Below, piece by piece: positions 49,201 to 61,800 of a stretch of 64,000 nucleotides of DNA (positions are counted from its first letter, which is position 1; each line of letters opens with the position of its first letter). The notes beneath the pieces were generated by a model. The model did no database searches. It was not told where the DNA came from and worked only from the letters and a program-made list of their open reading frames with translations. This stretch comes from Spinacia oleracea (lineage: Eukaryota > Streptophyta > Magnoliopsida > Caryophyllales > Amaranthaceae). The translations under genes and the position numbers were made by a program. Where the stretch lies: assembly GCF_020520425.1 (NCBI RefSeq), contig NC_079490.1, forward strand, positions 3,968,001 to 4,032,000. The letters run 5' to 3'.

Positions 49201-50883
49201 TGTAATAGATAAAACAAGTGAAACTCTATGTGGGGGTCCTTCTTTCTCTATCCACCCTTTCTATATTATCAAAATCATATCATTAGAGTATATAATTCTT
49301 GATCGGAACATTATTAAAGAACGTAAAATAGAGTATTGATTCATACTGATTGAAGTGGATCTTAGTATAAGATTCATAATTCTATATTTTTTTCGGGTAT
49401 GGATACGGATACGACGACCAACTGAAGTACTCATGTTATAATAGGAACGATAAATCTATGAACTAACTGATGTCTCTAGTTTGAACTTGTAATAGATAAA
49501 ACAAGTGAATCTCTATGTAGGGGTCCTTCTTTCTCTATATACTCTTTCTATATTGTCAAAATCATATCATTAGACTAAATGATTCTAGACCAGAAAACTA
49601 TTAAAGAACGTAAAATAGAGTATTGATTCATATTGATTGAAGTGGATCTTGGTATAAGATCTATAATGCTATAGTTTCTTTACTATTTTTATTCGGGTAT
49701 GGATACGGGTACAGATACGACGACCAAATGAATTGCCCATATTACATAGGTGAACGATAAATCTATGAACCAATTGATATTTATAGTTTTAACTTATACC
49801 AATTGCCTGTTGGTTCAGTGGTGATTGAGGCTGAACTTGGTAGGGAGAACTCGTGTTCGATCCCCCGCAACAACAATTGGGAAGGGACTGGAACCCATCC
49901 ACCTAGAACTCGCCCCGAATCCGAATTAGCTCTAAGGGTGAACCGGGTGCTAACACCAAAAAAAAAAAACTTATACGTAGTAATAGATAACAAGTGAATC
50001 TTTGCTGTAGCTCTTAGTTGCAAATGCTAAGTGTGATTCAATCATTTGTACACTACTACAATGTCTCTATGTGTGGGTCCTGCTTTCCCTTATGTAGAAC
50101 ATTGTTCATCTGTCAAGAATCAATTCAGTTTTGCGTACCAAAATTCATCTTGGTACTATGATCATGTCAATGACCATTTTCCCTCTCCATATTGTCAATA
50201 TCATGTATCATTAGAGCATATGATTCATAACACTATTTAAGGACATAAAACGAAGTATTGATTCATACTGATTGAAGTTTATTGTGGTATAAATGTCTCT
50301 CAATCCATAAAGATAAGAATATAAGATTATACATTTTGATTTCATAACAATATTAAAGGATTAAAATAGAATATTGATTCATACTGGATAAAGTAGCTCA
50401 AAAAAAATTCCGAATTATTAGTCTTTAATGACACTGGACCCCAAAATTTGTAAATGCGTGGCACTCTTTTTCATCTTTTAATGTTTTGTAGAAGTGGATG
50501 CCAAACTTTTGGCATCTGAAATTTGCATTTATGCCCCTACAAGATATTTATAATATCTTTGCTTGATTTTTGTTAGAATATGAAGCGATCTTTTCATCTT
50601 AGTTTTAAAGTTTTTCAACAATTGTTTCTCTCAATATTATGACAATATACTTTGTTTAGGTCAAGAGGTGGTTTGCTATGAGAACCCAAGACCCTCAGTT
50701 GGAATTCATCGTTTCATATTTGTGTTGTTTCGACAAATGGGAAGGCAAACCGTTTACGCACCCGGGTGGCGCCAAAACTTCAATACTAGAGACTTTGCTG
50801 AAGTGTACAACCTCGGTTTACCCGTTGCTTCAGTCTATTTCAATTGCCAAAGGGAGGGAGGTTCGGGTGGAAGAAGGTCGTAA
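46277..50883 (+). CDS. FT: FLOWERING LOCUS T-like florigen, copy 2
   Basis: Exons 46277-46477, 46645-46706, 47826-47866 and 50660-50883 (201, 62, 41, 224 nt) with GT-AG introns encode 175 residues of the FT/PEBP family, the phloem-mobile flowering signal. Seen: [18 protein letters not shown] with Tyr85, GIHR anion-pocket segment, external loop [13 protein letters not shown] with Tyr134, Gly137, Trp138, Gln140, and a C-terminus GGSGGRRS. These are activator-type residues, so it is predicted to promote flowering. Unusual for FT: Met128 (RQMGRQ, usually Leu), PRPSVGIHR (usually PSPTAGIHR) and ASVYFN (usually AAVYFN or AAVFYN). It differs from copy 3 only at residue 56 (Val here, Ile there) and residue 99 (Thr here, Val there). 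Intron 3 is 2793 bp, swollen by tandem repeats and a SINE. No disabling change seen. Confidence 0.97.
47380..47500 (+). repeat. (GGT)n-rich segment with a local 20-bp duplication, FT copy 2 intron 2
   Basis: A (GGT)n run near 47411-47430 and two adjacent copies of GTGGGAGGATCTTAAGGGGT (about 47432-47474). The surrounding GAAGATGGCTAGAGT anchor is shared with intron 2 of the other FT copies. Confidence 0.7.
48510..49790 (+). repeat. Tandem repeat of about 300 bp in FT copy 2 intron 3
   Basis: Four to five units. Anchors: ATCATATCATTAGAGTATAT near 48674, 48969, 49274 and 49561; CGGGTATGG...TACGACGACCAACTGAA near 48530, 48800, 49100, 49390 and 49700. Each unit contains one 73-bp monomer of the kind tandemly arrayed in FT copy 1. 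Copy 3 intron 3 has about one and a half units (about 61070-61690). Confidence 0.9.
49800..49967 (+). mobile_element. tRNA-derived SINE in FT copy 2 intron 3
   Basis: A-box TGGTTCAGTGGTGATTG and B-box GTGTTCGATCCC, A-rich 3' end, perfect 9-bp duplication AACTTATAC at 49791-49799 and 49968-49976. It interrupts a unit of the 300-bp tandem repeat, so sister units are the empty site. A diverged copy in the opposite orientation is at about 56711-56872. Confidence 0.9.
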
Positions 50884-51609
50884 AAGTGCGACACTTTTTT
50901 ACTCTACCGTCTAAGAGACCGTGTCAAAACATCTACCGCGCTTTTTAACATTCTGTTTAATAGTAATAATAAAAGTTGTCATTATTAAATAAGGAATCGA
51001 TGCTCTTCTAAAACAAGTACCTTATAAATTTGTCACAAAAAACTGTCCTTTTAGCCATTTTTGTTAGAGTAATGCAATAATTGTAATGATCCACATAGCA
51101 GTGACTATTGAGAATCAGAGTAGTAATTACTGACATTTTTTTAGGGAAATTACTGTTTTGTTACTCTAATATAAATGTAAACATTAAATTATTTACCTAA
51201 GTTATATTATAAGGCATTTATAATAAGTCTTAAATTCTTAATACTTTGTATGAGTTTTTTCTTTGTAATGTACAATCTCAGAGGGTCTTGAATAAAAGTT
51301 AAGCTTTTTTTGTTTTCATATGAATTCTTGCTTTCTTGTTAAATGTTTATGGTTCTTATCAGCCCGACCCAATAGTATTTGGGCCTCATGTATTTAAATT
51401 TTGCAAAGGTTCACTTTTATATCAGCCCAACTTTTTAAAACAAGACCCAAATCTAGTTTTACACCAAAGTATAACAAGACCCAATTCGTATGAGTGTGCA
51501 TCAATAAATTATCCAGTTGTGGAAGGAGGAACTATGGCATACTCTATTTGTCTCATTTTACTTGTGTATTTTTAACTAAAAATCTCTCATAAATTAGTCA
51601 AATAGAAGT

Positions 51610-52013
51610 TGTTCCGGTGTTGAAACAATGGGCTTCAGATTGAAGAACCTTGTGTTGAGAAAGATCTTGCTTTACTGATTGAGTTGTGTCCGAAAATACC
51701 TGCACAATGAACAAAGTAACTGGCCTCGGGGGTGTTCCGATGAAAGCTCCTCCGATGCCTAAGTAAGTACTTGGTTCGGATTCTAGAGAGAATTCTCTAG
51801 ATTAGTGTTAAGGCTTTAAATTGGACGTACCTTGGTGTGTGAGCCTTGACGGCTTATTTATAGTTTTTGTGTTGTAAATGTCCTAATAGGTTATTTATTA
51901 TTTGGTAGGCCTTGGGCCTTGTGTTTGGCTGATTGGCCTTTAATGGGTAAATGACTTTATATGTTGTTGTTGTAGCCTTTTGGACTTTTGGGCTATTGGC
52001 CCAATTGGTGTCA
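51610..52013. mobile_element. Solo LTR at the junction of units 2 and 3, no target duplication
   Basis: Starts TGTTCCGGTGTTG, ends AATTGGTGTCA; same family as 18793-19198 (CTCGGGGGTGTTCCGA-like and TTGGACGTACCTTG shared). Left flank GAAGT and right flank ATTGG do not match. DNA left of it aligns with the sequence downstream of FT copy 3 (to about 63466); DNA right of it aligns with unit 2 from about 42378. Confidence 0.85.
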
Positions 52014-52802
52014 ATTGGACACCCAAACATAAGTGAAAGAGTAAGTTAAGAAGATTAGTTTTGAAAGTTTCTTATTTGTTTCCCAAAATAGTGCAACACC
52101 CACTAAATAAAGAATTAGATATATTGTTTTAACCTATGTTACTTGGATTCAGATACCCATGCCGGACACGGTTACGTGTCCAAGTGTCTGACACGACCAT
52201 CTTGTGAAAAAATTGCTTGATTTTAGTCCAAAATGAAGTGTCCAAGTGTCCATATCCATGTCTAGGTGTCGAGGATCCGACATGGATAATTTTTCAACTC
52301 AACAACTAATCATTTGCACTCCGTTTCTCGTATAACAATTCGGGGTTATATAATTATTATTTTTTGCTTTTGGGGGGTGGTTTTAGGTGCATAAACTATT
52401 GTTATCTCTTGTTCATAGTACGTGAATTGGACATAACATCTACATCATGTCATAGGAGTATGATAAAATGCATCTTGGTATTTACAAGTGAGTAAGTGAC
52501 CAATGCCAATGGATCAAATGATTCTAAGTTGTAAGGTTTATCATCAGGCAAATCGAATAAAGTTTTTAAGGATCATTCCTTTTCTTAAAGAGTTGAAAAG
52601 CTCACATATTCAGGATTTAGGATTCCTTTTCATTTCCTTTCACAAACCCTGTAAAGCTCCTTATCTTACCAAAGTGGGCAAGGTTCCTTAGGAGAATGAC
52701 CTTTTTGATCAACCTTTTGCCAATTTTATAACTTACTCAGGTGGAAATGCAAATGCTTATATGCTTAAATGTGACGCGCAGCATCATAGATAATGGGGTG
52801 AC

Positions 52803-53074
52803 TAAAGATGGCCATGGGCCACGTCCCGATACGAAAAGCCCGACCCTATATGAGCACGAAGTCATGGGTCGTGGGTCGGGTCCACATTGTTTTGGAGAAA
52901 GCACGACACAGCCAAACACGACAAAACACGCTAAATTGAGTACAATTAGGCTTAGACACGACGACCTGTGGGCATGGGCCGGGTTTGTACCCGTTTGAAA
53001 TTCACGACCTGACTCGGCACGATGCAGAGTGACTTGGCTGAAGCCCGACCTGGCCCGTCCCACACCCATCTTTA
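52803..53074. mobile_element. hAT-type MITE in unit 3
   Basis: Ends TAAAGATGGCCATGGGCC and GTCCCACACCCATCTTTA, flanks GGGGTGAC (52795-52802) and GGGTTGAC (53075-53082) agreeing at seven of eight bases. Unit 2 has CAGGGTGACTTGTT at about 43157 with no insertion, the empty site. Confidence 0.85.
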
Positions 53075-53747
53075 GGGTTGACTGGTTTAAAATTGAGGTC
53101 ATTGTAATGAATCGATTTAGAGGGGTTATTGATGAGGTGTGGAAACTTCGGAAGATGGTCAAGGTAGCTTCGTGTTATACAAGTTTATCGAGAAGTGATA
53201 AATCCAAGGAAATTTTTTACTTCTTCCAAGGAAATCCACATTTTTTTAAAGTTGATTTCCTTGGAAAGAAGTGAAATTCTTCCTTGGATTTATCATTTCC
53301 CAAGTTTATCGGAATGAAAAGTAGTAAATTTTATTCTCAAATGTTTTATCATTCTGCATATGAATAGTTATTAACCAGTCAAAACAAGCTAAAATCATGT
53401 CCAAGAACCAATAGCCAACGTTTGATAAGCTAGTCCAACGAAGATCCAAAACTTGTTTGCATGAGTTAATAATTCAAACTATTAGGCACCTTTGGTATAC
53501 GAAGTAATATGTCATATGTATATATGGAAAGTGCACGAGAACTATGACTCTTATTTGTGCAAAATGGTAATACTTCCTATGTTCTTATTTACATGATAAA
53601 TGAGGTTAGAAATTTACTGATTTTATCTTTTACGGATTTGCAAGTAGTACTCCCACAAATTCCGATCCAGAGTATGCTCCTATCCACCGATTAAATGAAT
53701 AACTATCAGGAACGAAGTAATCTTTTATATTTCTGTAAGAGGACAAT

Positions 53748-54346
<599 letters not shown>

Positions 54347-54371
54347 AGAAAAAAATTCTAATTTATTCCGA

Positions 54372-54527
54372 TTAAGCTTCCATCCTATTAATCTGGAAAT
54401 TCCTCTCAGATACAAGGAAATGATTCAGTTCCAGAGCCAAAGATCGTAGTTCTCGGACGAGCAGTCGAAAAGATTCTGGAGCATCTTCAGGGTTAGGTAT
54501 TGTTCCTCCAATGATCGTAGTAAGGTT
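54372..54527 (-). pseudogene. rpoB: Plastid rpoB 3' fragment
   Basis: Minus-strand frame reads [20 protein letters not shown], continues [14 protein letters not shown] and ends INRMEA with TAA at 54374-54372. It is next to rpoC1 in the native order, so this 300-bp stretch was transferred as one piece. Confidence 0.92.
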
Positions 54528-54785
54528 CTAGTCTATCTCTTTCCTATATATGGAAAGTTAAAAAATCATCATAATTCACACAAACACCTTTGACTTCCTC
54601 TCGTGGTTTATACATAAGAAAAAACATAGTCGTGTGGGATCTTATTAGATTCGTATCAGTAAATATTATTTAAATATCAACTTTTTATAATTTTTCCGAT
54701 ACACAATTAGAGATATTAATATTTGAAATCGTGCATTGGAAAACGTGCCTAAATAATTGTGTCATTTAAAAAAGAACGGAGGAAG

Positions 54786-57166
54786 TATGAGCAAAATGAT
54801 TGTTTTTCATACTTCTTAGTACTAAGTATTACAAAGTACATAGTTTTCATGGTTTAATTAGATTCCTCATAAGTGGTAGGACTAATAGTTTGGATTACTT
54901 TTAGACCTTGTTCTCTTTAACTTATAAGATTTTATTTTCAGGTTCTATAAATTCAGATAAGTTTCTACGGAGTATAAGTTAAATAAGGTCTTCTAAATTC
55001 CAATAAGATGTTATAAGTTTTTTTTTCTTTGGAGGGAATATGGTGTACAAGTTCCCATAAGGTCATATAAGTTTCAATAAATCATATAAGTTTCAATATG
55101 TAATATTATGATTATTTGCATTGTTATATTAAATAAATCATATTTATGTTATTATATTAAAATAATTTGTGATTATTTGAAGTTAATAATTATCAATGAT
55201 ATGTAAGTATTAATTAATATGTTATTGTTAATTTATTATCAATATATAAAAGAAATGTTTAATGAACACTTTTAAAATTACGTGTACATCACAAATCAAT
55301 GGACGGTCTTTTTAGTGGGACATATAACCAATAAACATGTAGTATCATAACGTTTTGCAACACCACCTGTAAATATTTAAAGGTAACCCATTATTTTCCC
55401 TAATAATAATGATAGTTATATTTCTTACCATAATGTGTTAATGTAGTGTAGACTTGTAGTGTTGGGCTTCGGGTTTGTATTCTTCCGGAGGATGGAGCGT
55501 TATCATATACCGTTCGGCTAATCGTCTATCTTTGAAGTCTATTCACAAGTTTTCTTGGAACTGGGGCTGGGGTAGTATGAGGTTAGAGCGTAATTTCATT
55601 GTACGTTCTGTTCTATAAGAAGTTTTTTATTAGCTCGGAGTCATTGTAATTCTCCCATTCGAAAGGATGGTGTCAGGTAGTCCGCCTGAGTTTTCTTTCC
55701 TTATTAAAAAAAATCAAGTATATTTCTTCTTCTGTATCGTCCTCTTCAATCAACACGTTTCCCAAACCAACATCCCGCCATATTTCATGGGACACTAATG
55801 TAAGCATGAGAGAGTATGTATGAACTATTTCCCCCAAAGTATTCAAATTTTGGTGGAACTTGATTTAATATAATTTCTTGACCGCCCGGTCTTACCCTTT
55901 AAAAAAGCTATACTTGTAAGTTGTGAAATACTCGTAGAGAGTATCAAATAGTTGTTTTTCGTCCGTGATGAAGTTACATTACAGAGTATACAAAGGTTTA
56001 TTAAAGAGTAAATCAATGTTACTGACTCTTTGTTTTACCTCAAGTACCCGTGTGGATCCTCGACACTTGGACATGAGTATGGACACTCCAACACCATGTT
56101 GGTCTAAAATCAAGGAAAATTTCCACAATTTAGCCGTGTCGAACACTTGGACACGTACCCGTGATACTAGTACTCGAGTCAGAGTAACATAGGAGTAAAT
56201 CACAAATATTTTTTTACAAATCGGTAGAATTCATACTTGGATTTAATAAATTTTGGATTACTATTATCAGTATTCAAATGGTTAAAAGTTTAGTATTAAT
56301 CTAATAAACATTAAATAAATTCTAATAAGATTTAGTCGGTCTTATAAATTTTAATAAATTAAAATAAGTTTAGATAAGTTAAGTTCAAATAAGTTCAGAA
56401 CTTATAAGTTGAATGAAATACACTCTTAGTCAATTTTCCATACAAATGTAATTCGATGTGAGTTCCCGGGCACCCTAAAAACTCTCCCACGTGGCCACAC
56501 CCTCATTGAGCTGGGCATCTATGAAAATGACAAGATATACGAAGTGCATCGTGTATAATGTTGCTACTTGCATACAGCGCACTGAGCTGGACAAACCAAC
56601 ATCTTCAAATTCATAAAAAGCTTAAATTTGGGTGCTTGCTTGATGGGAAAAAACTTTGCATATTTTAGTTCTTGATACTTACTGATTTTTTTTTCTTTTC
56701 TTTTTTGTACCATCCAAATCTCTCTAAGGGTTAATCCGAATTTGGGACGAGTTTTGAGTGGATAAGTATCAGTTCCCTCTCAATTGTTGTTGCGGGGGAT
56801 CGAACACGAGATCCTCCGTACCAACTACCAATTTCAGCCTCAATCACCACTGAAACAACTTGCAATTGGTTTATTTTCCACTTTTTCCCTATGTGTTTTT
56901 ATATTACCATTTTGTTTTTGTTTTTAGGGAACCCCAAGAGGTAGGATTATAGTCAGTAGCTACATTCAAGCCAATAATCGATAACTCGTCCTCCCACAAT
57001 CATTGCCCAATCTCCCGGAGTGAGCTAAATTGTGGATAACTTTGTTATCGCTACGTTTAACAAAAGAGTAAACAATATCAACAAACATAAAGAAAAAATG
57101 ACTTCAACTATTAAATGTAAGCCACTAGAAACAGTTACGTTCATAATATTCTCATACATCAAGGGG
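54786..57166. other. Unit 3 upstream region
   Basis: Collinear with unit 2 about 44200-45230. Holds the conserved block with a G-box CACGTG at 56488-56493 (2.4 kb before FT copy 3), a diverged SINE in inverted orientation at about 56711-56872 (B-box complement GGGGATCGAACACG), and unassigned AT-rich DNA. No gene seen. Confidence 0.55.
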
Positions 57167-57169
57167 TCA

Positions 57170-58009
57170 GAGCATGTTTATCAAACACCAAAATTTGAAC
57201 TTCAACTCAATAAAATATATTTTCTCCGTTCCACAGTATATGCATCATTTCTAATTTGCGCACTATTCATCAATTAACTCTGACAATCTTTCTTTCGCCA
57301 TTATGTAAGAAAAAACATAGTCAAGTGAGATTTTGTTAAATTTGTATTAATGCGAGGATTTCAAATATCTATTTTTTATAATTTTTACTTATACGCATTT
57401 AGAGATATTAATATCCAAAGAAGCATGTTGGCATACGTGCAAAAAGAAATGGTGTATGTATTGTGGAACGGAAGTAGTAACATTTTATATTTTCTCTCTC
57501 CCAAACACCAAACCCAACACCAACAATATTTAACAACATTTATCAAGCACAATCTCTAAAATGTCACTTTACAATTAAAACACCATCTATAAAATGTCAC
57601 TTTGCATTTGAAAAAATTAAACAATATTGTTTGGTCCCCTCATATGCCACATGTCAAGTCTTCCATGCGTGAAATTGGGGGAGATGATACACATACCCCA
57701 GAGGTATGTAGGACCCACATACCCTAGTCATTTATTGGTCCAGGTCAGCTTAAGGAAATTTTATTTTAGAGGTAGATGGGTTTTATTTGGGGTGAGACCA
57801 ATCAAAGAATAGGGTATGTAAGGGCCCACATACCCCCAGGTATGTGTAGCCTTTGCGTGAAATTGGTTTTCCATTTGGTGTTCATGAACACCAATTCTCA
57901 AATGGTTTCACTCTCTATGTCTTTCTCTTTCATCTCTCTAACTATTTTATTGTATTTTATTCAATTCTCTCTCTTGAACACCAAAAATTATTGTTTGATA
58001 AACATGCTC
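57170..58009. mobile_element. Composite MITE, 840 bp, in the FT copy 3 upstream region
   Basis: Inverted ends GAGCATGTTTATCAAACACC and TTGTTTGATAAACATGCTC, TCA on both sides (57167-57169, 58010-58012). Unit 2 has the empty site GGGGTCATATAAG at about 45425. Nested inside are a Stowaway-like element (about 57221-57477) and a segment with inverted CACATACCCC/GGTATGTGTAG termini (about 57689-57850). Confidence 0.82.
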
Positions 58010-58689
58010 TCATATAATATGTAGTTTGCTATAGTTCAGCTTAAATCCCACATACAAACAATAGTTTGGTTTCTTTTAAGCCAAATTTTCATACTCCGGT
58101 TTTTATGTATCCATTTTCCAAAAAGAGTTTTTTTTTTTGGGGTTCTATCCGCTTCTTATTCTATTTTTGTTCTCTGCTACTTTACGCACTATTACCCATT
58201 AATTTACATCTTACTTTTTTCACCTTTTTTACACAGAATCACCACTCCTCGAAACAAGAGTCTACAATAAGGATATAACTTAAAAAAGAAAAGAAAAGGA
58301 AGAGACTTGTATAAGAATGCAATTCATATCACTCAAACACCTCCAATATTCCCCCACATGCCCACCCCCTTACCCACTCCCACTCCCCCTCCCCCACCTC
58401 TGCCCCCTCAAAAAAGAAGAAGAATAAGCCAAAACGATAGTGAAGCTTATTAAGTTTCATGTTCCTTGTAAAACATTTGGTTTTCATTTACAACATCTCT
58501 ACATCATCTGATGTTCTAAACCAAATTCTTCCAAGAATCTGAACCCATTATAGTTATGAAAGTAAGTGGACCTATACTTGTGTTGATCACAGAAAAAGAT
58601 TTGGGTGGCAAAAATATTAGAAAATGAGATAAAACAAAAGTTATGCTTATAACATGAGAATATTGAGAAATATAGTTCTTACCCGTACT

Positions 58690-58882
58690 AAAAACGGGGT
58701 AGCAACTGATGCAATGTGAGATGCGCTGAAAAGATGATGGATACTTTGGGTTTGAGGACTTAGTATATAAGTGTACATTGGGTATCTTCTTCTCTACAAC
58801 TTCTTAGTAACACGTCTTTTATTTTCCTAAATTAGCGCGTATCTTAAAAAAATAAATTATTTTCTTAACCCATTCCCTATCA
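58690..58882 (+). promoter_or_regulatory. Core promoter and leader of FT copy 3
   Basis: TATATAA at 58764-58770, about 115 bp before the ATG. TGTGAGATG at 58715-58723 fits TGTG-N2-ATG, the CONSTANS-responsive element described for Arabidopsis FT; copies 1 and 2 have CATGAGATG and GATGAGATG at this position. Confidence 0.6.
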
Positions 58883-61800
58883 ATGCGTAGAGCAACAAGA
58901 GATCCTCTCGTGGTCGGTCGGGTTGTCGGTGAAGTTTTGGACCCCTTCAATAGGAGTGTAAATCTGAGAGTAAGATTTACCAATAGAGATGTTTTTAATG
59001 GATGTGAATTCAGGCCATCTGAGGTTGTTAATCAACCAAGAGTCGAAATTGGAGGTGACGACCTTAGGACTTTCTACACCTTGGTAAGCCTGTCTAATTT
59101 GCATGAGAAAACAAACCAACACTCATACATAATATAATATAATATACATAATAATACCATTTTATTCAAAATAATTTCTTACGAGTAGTATTATTTGATA
59201 TGTTTTGTTTGCTAAATGAGTGAATAATTGTAGGTGATGGTGGACCCTGATGCTCCTAGCCCAAGTAATCCACATCTGAGGGAGTACTTGCACTGGTCAG
59301 TTACACTATTATGTTTCGATTGTTTTCACTTTTACTCTTCACTTTTAGAGTTTTAGCTCCTTTTCTTAGTTACTTTTATTGATTTTGATACTTAAAATTT
59401 ACACTTTTCTTTTTTTTGTTTTGAAAAAAGAAAAGAAATAAAAAGGATGGATTCGTACTTAGATGCACTAGAGGATGATTTTGGCACATCTACTCTAATA
59501 ATAACAAAGCTTTTTGCGATCTGATCTGTTCAAACTGAGTTGTGCCAAAATCAACCTTATCCCTTGTATGGCAAAAGCTTTTCATTTCTCTCTTAATTTT
59601 ACCCTACTCCTATGAAACATTATGGTATATTCTCTATCTAGGTCACCTCAATTTAATAAACAATAACCACAACTTAATTTTTGTATTTACTTACTAAACA
59701 AAACCTTACAACCAACACTCCTAATTAAAACTATATTTCTAAGAGATAGATTAGCATTTGTTACCCTCTTTACACCATAGGAAATACTTACATGCAATTG
59801 AGATCCCTCCAAATTTTGTTAATAACATTCCTCATCTTTCCCTCTCCTCATTTCCCCATTCATGCAACCAAACCATCGGCCGCCACCATCGTTGGCCATC
59901 GGAGAAGCTCACGTGCCGAAGATGGCTTAGAGTGGCTAAGGGGTGGTGAAGGTGGTGGAGGAAAGGGGTGGTTGTTGTTTGAGTGTGTGAAGGGGTTTTG
60001 GGAACCTTATGTTCTACCCTTTTATTATTTGCATCTTGAAATACTTTAGTAGTAGTACGTACTCACCTAATCGTATTAGATTTTGCTATTTGTGACGTCA
60101 TTATAAAGTACACATAAGAAAAAAAGAAAAAGAAAATAGTCCAAATCATTTTCAGACACTTTGTTCTTTGCTTTTTTCTTCAAATGATTCTTAAATATTT
60201 TGCCACTTAGGACTATATAAATGTTTGCTAACTGGATCCAATTTTTTTTGGTTAAAAGGTTGGTGACTGATATTCCCGGGACAACAGGTGTATCATACGG
60301 TGAGTACTACTGGTTATCAAATGGGCCGTTAAATATTTCCTCCATTTAAAAGTGTAATCATTTCTAAATGGAGGAAGAATTAAAGTTCTAATTTATGCAT
60401 ATATGCACATATGTTTTCTTACTTGGAGTTTATTACGTTTTCTTGTCAAAAAAAAAAGTGACTCGTTGGAGAGCGCTTGTTGCTTCTATTTACCTTAATA
60501 CTAATGTTAAAATACTGGGTGTGGATGTCAACTACCTTATTTGATAAAGTCTTGAGTGGGTCGTATCCAAGACCTGATATCGAATCCCGTCTACATCATT
60601 TGTCACCTTGCCTTAGTGGCTCTCTCTACACTTTAGAGAAAAAGAGTTGTTAAAATACTTGGTACTTGAACAATTATATGAAATATTTGACGTTTTACAT
60701 AAAACGGTACATGCTAATTTAAGATGAATCGAAATTAATTTCGCCACACTGTTAGTAGCCGAATTGGCTCTAATATACTCCGTATTATATGTCTGATATT
60801 ATTAATGAACTAATTTTACCTTTAAAAAAAATTATGTTCCATATTATCCATCCATGTATTATGTGATATCTAGTGGCAATGTGCAATTATGCTATTGGTC
60901 CTTGAAGGGTTTATTCCTTTATCCTTTTCTTGTATGAAAAAGACCACACAAGTGTAGAAAACCATTTCCCCTTTCTCCAATTGCTTATAACGAACAACAT
61001 AGCTTTTGTTTTCTCTAACTTAGTTCGTTTCCGGCTCCCGTTGGTATAGTTTCTTTACTGGATTATTCGGGTACGGGTACGGGTACGGGTACGGTTATGA
61101 CGACCAACTGAACTACTCATGTTCATAGGTGAAAGATAAATCTATGAATCAATTGATATTTCTAGGTGATGTTTGATTGCAAGTAATTAGAGGGGGAAGT
61201 GTGACTTCCTAGGAAGTACACATTTGTCAAGTTGTTTGGTTGACAAATATGATAAAGGAAGTAGAACTTCCTAGGAATTTGGAGTTTTCATGGGACATGG
61301 GAAGTGGCTTACCCACCCTCCCCTTGGTAAGTCACAATTCCCATGCCATTTCTTATGAAATGTGAATTCCTTAGTGCAACCAAACAAGAGTATTTCATGT
61401 CCTAGGAAGTTCAATGGAAGAACTTCTCATGAAAACAAACTTCCTATAGGAATTCAATTCCTATGTCAACCAAACTACCCCTAGTTTAAACTTGTAATAG
61501 ATAAAACAAGTGAATCTCTTTGTACTAGATAAAACAAGTGAATCTCTATGTGGGGGGTCGTTCTTTCTACATATACCATTTCTATTGTCAAAATCACATC
61601 ATTATAGTATATGATTCTGGATAGGAACACTATTAAAGGACGTAAAATAGACTATTAATTCATACTGATTGAAGTGGATCTTGATATAAAATCCATAATG
61701 CTATAGTTTCTTTATTACTATTTTATTCGGGTATGGGTAAAGGGTACATATAAGGCAAACGACTGAATTACCCATGTTACATAGGTGAACGAGAAATCTA

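Noticed and set aside
48674-49640. Regularly spaced repeats considered as a CRISPR array
   Set aside because: Repeat units are about 300 bp, diverged, without short unique spacers, and sit in a plant intron; they are ordinary tandem repeats.
55470-55700. Possible LINE 3' end (GGATGGTGTCAGGTAGTCCGC-like tail)
   Set aside because: No reverse transcriptase motif or clear tail and duplication; too weak to annotate.
60540-60660. Possible inverted SINE (ATCGAATCCCG near 60580)
   Set aside because: Only a B-box-like string; no A-box at the right distance and no duplication.
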